Below are positions 52,156 through 55,068 of a stretch of 55,068 bases of DNA, piece after piece (positions within the stretch are counted from its first letter, which is position 1; each line of letters opens with the position of its first letter). A model generated the notes under the pieces. The model saw only the letters and a program-made list of their open reading frames with translations, was not told the DNA's origin and did no database searches. The position numbers and the translations under genes are program-made. Origin of the DNA: Rhizobium leguminosarum (GTDB lineage: Bacteria; Pseudomonadota; Alphaproteobacteria; Rhizobiales; Rhizobiaceae); assembly GCF_001652265.1 (NCBI RefSeq), contig NZ_LWBS01000415.1:1-55068 (forward strand), in the 5' to 3' direction.

Positions 52156-53841
52156 ATGCGCATCCTGCTTCTCTGCCACAGCTTCAACTCGCTCTCCCAG
52201 CGCTTGCATGTCGATCTGAGGCGGGCAGGACACGAAGTGTCGGTCGAACTTGACATCCATGACGACCTCACCCGCGAGGCCGTCGCACTCTTCTCGCCGC
52301 ATCTCATAATTGCCCCCTTCCTCAAGCGGCCGATCCCGGCCGACGTCTGGCGCCGGACGCTCTGTCTGATCGTTCATCCAGGCATCCGGGGCGACAAGGG
52401 ACCGAGTGCGCTTGACTGGGCGATCCTCGAAAGCGAGGCGCGCTGGGGCGTGACGCTCATCGAGGCCCGGGAAGAAATGGATGCCGGCCCCGTCTGGGCG
52501 TGGCGGGAGTTCCCGATGCGCCCCGCGCGGAAATCGAGCCTCTATCGCCGCGAGGTAACGGAGGCGGCCACGGCCTGCGTCTTCGAGGCGCTCGGTCGCA
52601 TCGAGCGCGGGGAAGGTCCGGTCATGCCGGCCAATTGGGGCCGCGGGCGCGAGCGGTCCGCTTGCCGGAAGTCCGACCGCATGCTCGATCCCGCGCTTCA
52701 TTCCGCCGAGGAAGCGCTCCGGATAATCCGGGCCTCGGACGGAGATCCCGGCGCGTTGCTGACGATCGTCGGCCAGACATTCCTGGTGTTCGACGCCGAG
52801 CCAGCGGAGGGGCTCGCGGGGCCGCCCGGCACTCTGGTCGGACGGTCACGGCAGGCGGTGGCCATGGCCTTCCGCGAAGGCGCGCTTTGGGTCGCCCATC
52901 TTCGCCGGCCGGAAGCGCGGAGCCTGAAACTGCCGGCGCTGCGGCTTCTTGGGGTAGACGCGGACGTTCTGCCGATCGTGGCGCGGCCGCAACCCTGCCG
53001 CTACCGCGAGGAGAATGGTGTCGGCGTCCTCGAGTTCCGCTTCCACAACGGTGCGATGTCGTCGGAGGATTGTGATATTTTGCGGGAAGCGATCGTGACG
53101 GCGAAGGCCCGCGCGCTTCCGGTTCTTTTGCTGAGGGGCGACGCGGATTGCTGGTCGAACGGCATCCATCTCGGCATCATCGAGAGCGCCGACAGCGCCG
53201 CCGACGAGTCTTGGCGCAACATTAACGCGATGAACGAGCTGGTGCGCGAGATCATCGTGACCGACGATCGGCTGGTGATCGCCGCCGTGCTCGGCAATGC
53301 CGGCGCCGGCGGCGTCTTCCTTTCGCTCGCTGCCGACGAGGTGTGGATGCGCGAGGGCGTCATTCTTAATCCGCATTACAAGGACATGGGCAATCTTTAC
53401 GGTTCGGAATACTGGACCTATCTCCTGCCCGCCCGCGTCGGCGAGGATCGCGCCCGCCGCGTAATGCAGGCGAGGCTGCCGATGGGGATCGACGAGGCCC
53501 TTGAGTTTGGGCTCGCGACTCGGCGCCTGCCGGGCAATATCGACGCTGCCGAGCAGGTATTGCACCGAGCCGTCGCGGAACTCGCGGTGTCTCCCGAACT
53601 TGCGGGACGCATTGCCGCCAAGCAGGCACGGCGCGGCCGCGACGAGGCCGAGAAACCGCTTGCCGCCTATCGCGAGGAGGAATTGCGGCGCATGCGGCGC
53701 AATTTCTACGGCTTCGATCCGAGCTATCACGTGGCGCGCTACAACTTTATCCGCAAGACGCCCAAGTCGCGCACGCCCCTCACGCTCGCGATCCACCGTG
53801 CAACCGGCAACGAGGCGGACCGCGGGAGGACCATGCGATGA
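52156..53841 (+). CDS. hypX: HypX/HoxX, CO-ligand synthesis for hydrogenase in air
   Basis: The 561-aa protein has an N-terminal formyltransferase-like domain (residues 1-260; IAPFLKRPIPADVW, VHPGIRGDKGPSALDWAI) and a C-terminal enoyl-CoA hydratase-like domain (about 285-500; GVGVLEFRFHNGAM, DRLVIAAVLGNAGAGGVFLS). HypX proteins convert formyl-tetrahydrofolate to the CO ligand of the NiFe centre under aerobic or microaerobic conditions. Full length. Its stop overlaps the hoxA start (ATGA). Confidence 0.94.
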   Translation: MRILLLCHSFNSLSQRLHVDLRRAGHEVSVELDIHDDLTREAVALFSPHLIIAPFLKRPIPADVWRRTLCLIVHPGIRGDKGPSALDWAILESEARWGVTLIEAREEMDAGPVWAWREFPMRPARKSSLYRREVTEAATACVFEALGRIERGEGPVMPANWGRGRERSACRKSDRMLDPALHSAEEALRIIRASDGDPGALLTIVGQTFLVFDAEPAEGLAGPPGTLVGRSRQAVAMAFREGALWVAHLRRPEARSLKLPALRLLGVDADVLPIVARPQPCRYREENGVGVLEFRFHNGAMSSEDCDILREAIVTAKARALPVLLLRGDADCWSNGIHLGIIESADSAADESWRNINAMNELVREIIVTDDRLVIAAVLGNAGAGGVFLSLAADEVWMREGVILNPHYKDMGNLYGSEYWTYLLPARVGEDRARRVMQARLPMGIDEALEFGLATRRLPGNIDAAEQVLHRAVAELAVSPELAGRIAAKQARRGRDEAEKPLAAYREEELRRMRRNFYGFDPSYHVARYNFIRKTPKSRTPLTLAIHRATGNEADRGRTMR

Positions 53842-54546
53842 CGAACCCGCACGCTACCGTTCTCGTCGTCGATGACGAGGTGCGCTCGATCGAGGCGATT
53901 CAGCGGGTTCTGTCCGACGAATTCGAGGTCATCGGCGCGCGCAACGCCGAGGAAGTGCTGGAAGGCGAGATGGTGCAGGTGATCTTGTGCGACCAGCGCA
54001 TGCCCGGCGAATCCGGCGTCGAATTCTTGAAGCGCGTGCGCGAACTCTGGCCTGACACGATCCGCATCATCATTTCCGGCTACACCGATTCCAGCGACAT
54101 TATCGAGGGCGTCAACAATGCCGGCATCTACCAATATATCACCAAGCCGTGGAGCCCCGACAAACTGATCGACTGCGTTCGCGAAAGCGCCGATCTCTGG
54201 CGTCTGCAGCACGAAGTCACCGATATGCGCATCGAGGTGAAGCCGGCGAGCGAGGCGCTCAAGAAGGTCATCAGCGATCGCCGCCGCAGCCAGAGCCAGT
54301 CCTTCGGCTTCGACGCATCGTTCACCGCGGCGACAGCCCGCTGGTCGGCCCCATCACACTCGCCCGCCGCGCCGCGCGCTACGATGTCTCGGTCCTCATT
54401 ACCGGTGCCTCGGGGACCGGCAAGGAATTGCTGGCGCGCGCCATCCATCAGGAATCGGCCCGAGCCGACAAATCCTTTGTTGTGGAGAATTGCGGCGCCC
54501 TTCCGGATGACCTGCTCGAAAGCGAGCTCTTTGGCTGCAAGAAGGG
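53838..54546 (+). pseudogene. hoxA: hoxA, NtrC-family hydrogenase regulator, inactivated by frameshift and IS insertion
   Basis: The receiver domain (ATVLVVDDE, Asp in ILCDQRMPGESGVEFL, KPW at the end) is intact to about residue 160 (SFGFD). A single base is missing after 54314: adding one C would give [20 protein letters not shown]. In the shifted frame the AAA+ domain continues with [20 protein letters not shown] and [20 protein letters not shown], then is cut at about 54545 by an IS end, removing the rest of the ATPase and the DNA-binding domain. hoxA is also a pseudogene in R. leguminosarum. Hydrogen-dependent control is therefore absent. Confidence 0.92.
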
Positions 54547-55068
54547 CATCGTCAACTTAACGGAATGTGGAATTCGATGTGCGATGAAGGTTGATGACAG
54601 ACCGTGATCCACTCTATCGTCGACATCGCTTTCCCGCTGAAGTTATTGCCCACGCCGTGTGGCTCTATTTCCGTTTCCCTCTGAGCCTGCGAATGGTCGA
54701 GGACTTGCTGGCTGCCCGTGGGATCATTGTCTCGCACCAGACCGTCCGGCTGTGGGCGGAGAAATTCGGCCGCACCTTTGCCAACGAGATCCGTCGTCGA
54801 TCATCCGGTCGGCTTGGGGACAAGTGGCATCTCGATGAAGCCGTTGTTTCAATCCGCGGCAAGAAGCATTGGCTGTGGCGCGCAGTTGATCAGGACGGTT
54901 TCGTCTTGGAGGTTCTCGTACAAAGCCGCCGAAATGCAAAGGCCGCCAAGCGCCTGATGCGCAAGCTCTTGAAGGGTCAGGGACGGTCGCCGCGTGCGAT
55001 GATCACCGACAAGCTGCAGTCCTACGGCGCAGCAAAGCGAGAGATCATGCCGGGTGTAGAGCATCGCT
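54545..55068 (+). mobile_element. IS6-family insertion sequence, left part (runs off right edge)
   Basis: The element begins about 54545 with GGCATCGTCAACTTAACGG, where the HoxA frame ends, followed by the transposase gene. The right end lies outside the window, so terminal repeats and the target duplication cannot be checked. Confidence 0.75.
54594..55068 (+). CDS. IS6-family (IS26/IS240-like) transposase, partial at window edge
   Basis: The product starts [20 protein letters not shown] and continues with [20 protein letters not shown], the N-terminal helix-turn-helix of IS6 transposases. The catalytic DDE core begins with [20 protein letters not shown] (first Asp) and [16 protein letters not shown] (second Asp). 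The third acid lies beyond the edge. The visible 158 codons are uninterrupted. IS6 elements form cointegrates and can mobilise flanking DNA. Confidence 0.9.
   Translation, partial: MTDRDPLYRRHRFPAEVIAHAVWLYFRFPLSLRMVEDLLAARGIIVSHQTVRLWAEKFGRTFANEIRRRSSGRLGDKWHLDEAVVSIRGKKHWLWRAVDQDGFVLEVLVQSRRNAKAAKRLMRKLLKGQGRSPRAMITDKLQSYGAAKREIMPGVEHR

Noticed and set aside
51040..52701. Minus-strand open frame of 553 codons opposite hypE/hypX
   Set aside because: It is antisense to two clear genes, rich in Arg, His and Asp as expected of a shadow frame in GC-rich DNA, and shows no family motif.

Overview
The window reads as GC-rich alphaproteobacterial DNA, most likely an accessory replicon (symbiotic or other large plasmid) of a Rhizobium close to the R. 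leguminosarum/R. etli group. This rests on the gene order hupSLCDEFGHIJK-hypABFCDE-hypX followed by a broken hoxA, on an FnrN-type regulator, and on several gene families typical of rhizobial plasmids. The replicon assignment is inference; no replication or conjugation gene is visible.

Layout. (1) About 1-13.9 kb is a plasmid-type module, mostly on the minus strand: DUF736 pieces, an ArdC-like antirestriction metalloprotease, an unknown 194-aa protein, a ParB-like protein with a very acidic tail, a 1,699-aa methylase-helicase resembling the phage P1 DarB type, and a Toprim/DUF3991 primase-like protein. Inside it lies an acyl carrier protein gene with the stump of an acyl-CoA dehydrogenase and a candidate anaerobox upstream. 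(2) About 14-20.5 kb is a decaying junction. It holds an amino-sugar locus (frameshifted BadF-type kinase, GntR regulator, wrecked SIS-domain gene), an intact fnrN with an anaerobox, a composite secreted-protein/L,D-transpeptidase pseudogene, an intact isocitrate dehydrogenase gene and a broken IS1182-type transposase. (3) About 20.5-33.8 kb holds two sugar-type ABC uptake loci, each with a ROK repressor at a palindromic operator candidate and each with a TIM-barrel isomerase or Gfo/Idh/MocA oxidoreductase. A chemoreceptor gene follows, then a DsbA-fold isomerase/SDR pair. (4) About 37.5-54.5 kb is a complete uptake [NiFe]-hydrogenase cluster. It ends in hoxA, which carries a single-base deletion and is cut by an IS6-family element running off the window end.

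How it fits together. HupS/HupL form the membrane-anchored hydrogenase and HupC is its cytochrome b. HupD matures HupL, HupE imports nickel, HupF-K are assembly factors, and HypA-F and HypX build and insert the NiFe(CN)2CO centre. The sequence shows three inputs: a sigma54 promoter with an IHF site before hupS (NifA-type symbiotic control), a second near-perfect sigma54 promoter before hupG, and an FnrN box inside hypA that would drive hypBFCDEX under low oxygen. The matching regulator gene, fnrN, is also in the window. The hydrogen-responsive regulator hoxA is dead, so expression appears tied to symbiosis and low oxygen rather than to hydrogen sensing. HupS keeps all six cysteines of the oxygen-tolerant [4Fe-3S] type.

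I found no tRNA, rRNA or CRISPR array. The hydrogenase cluster is a known system. The least understood part is the module in the first 14 kb.
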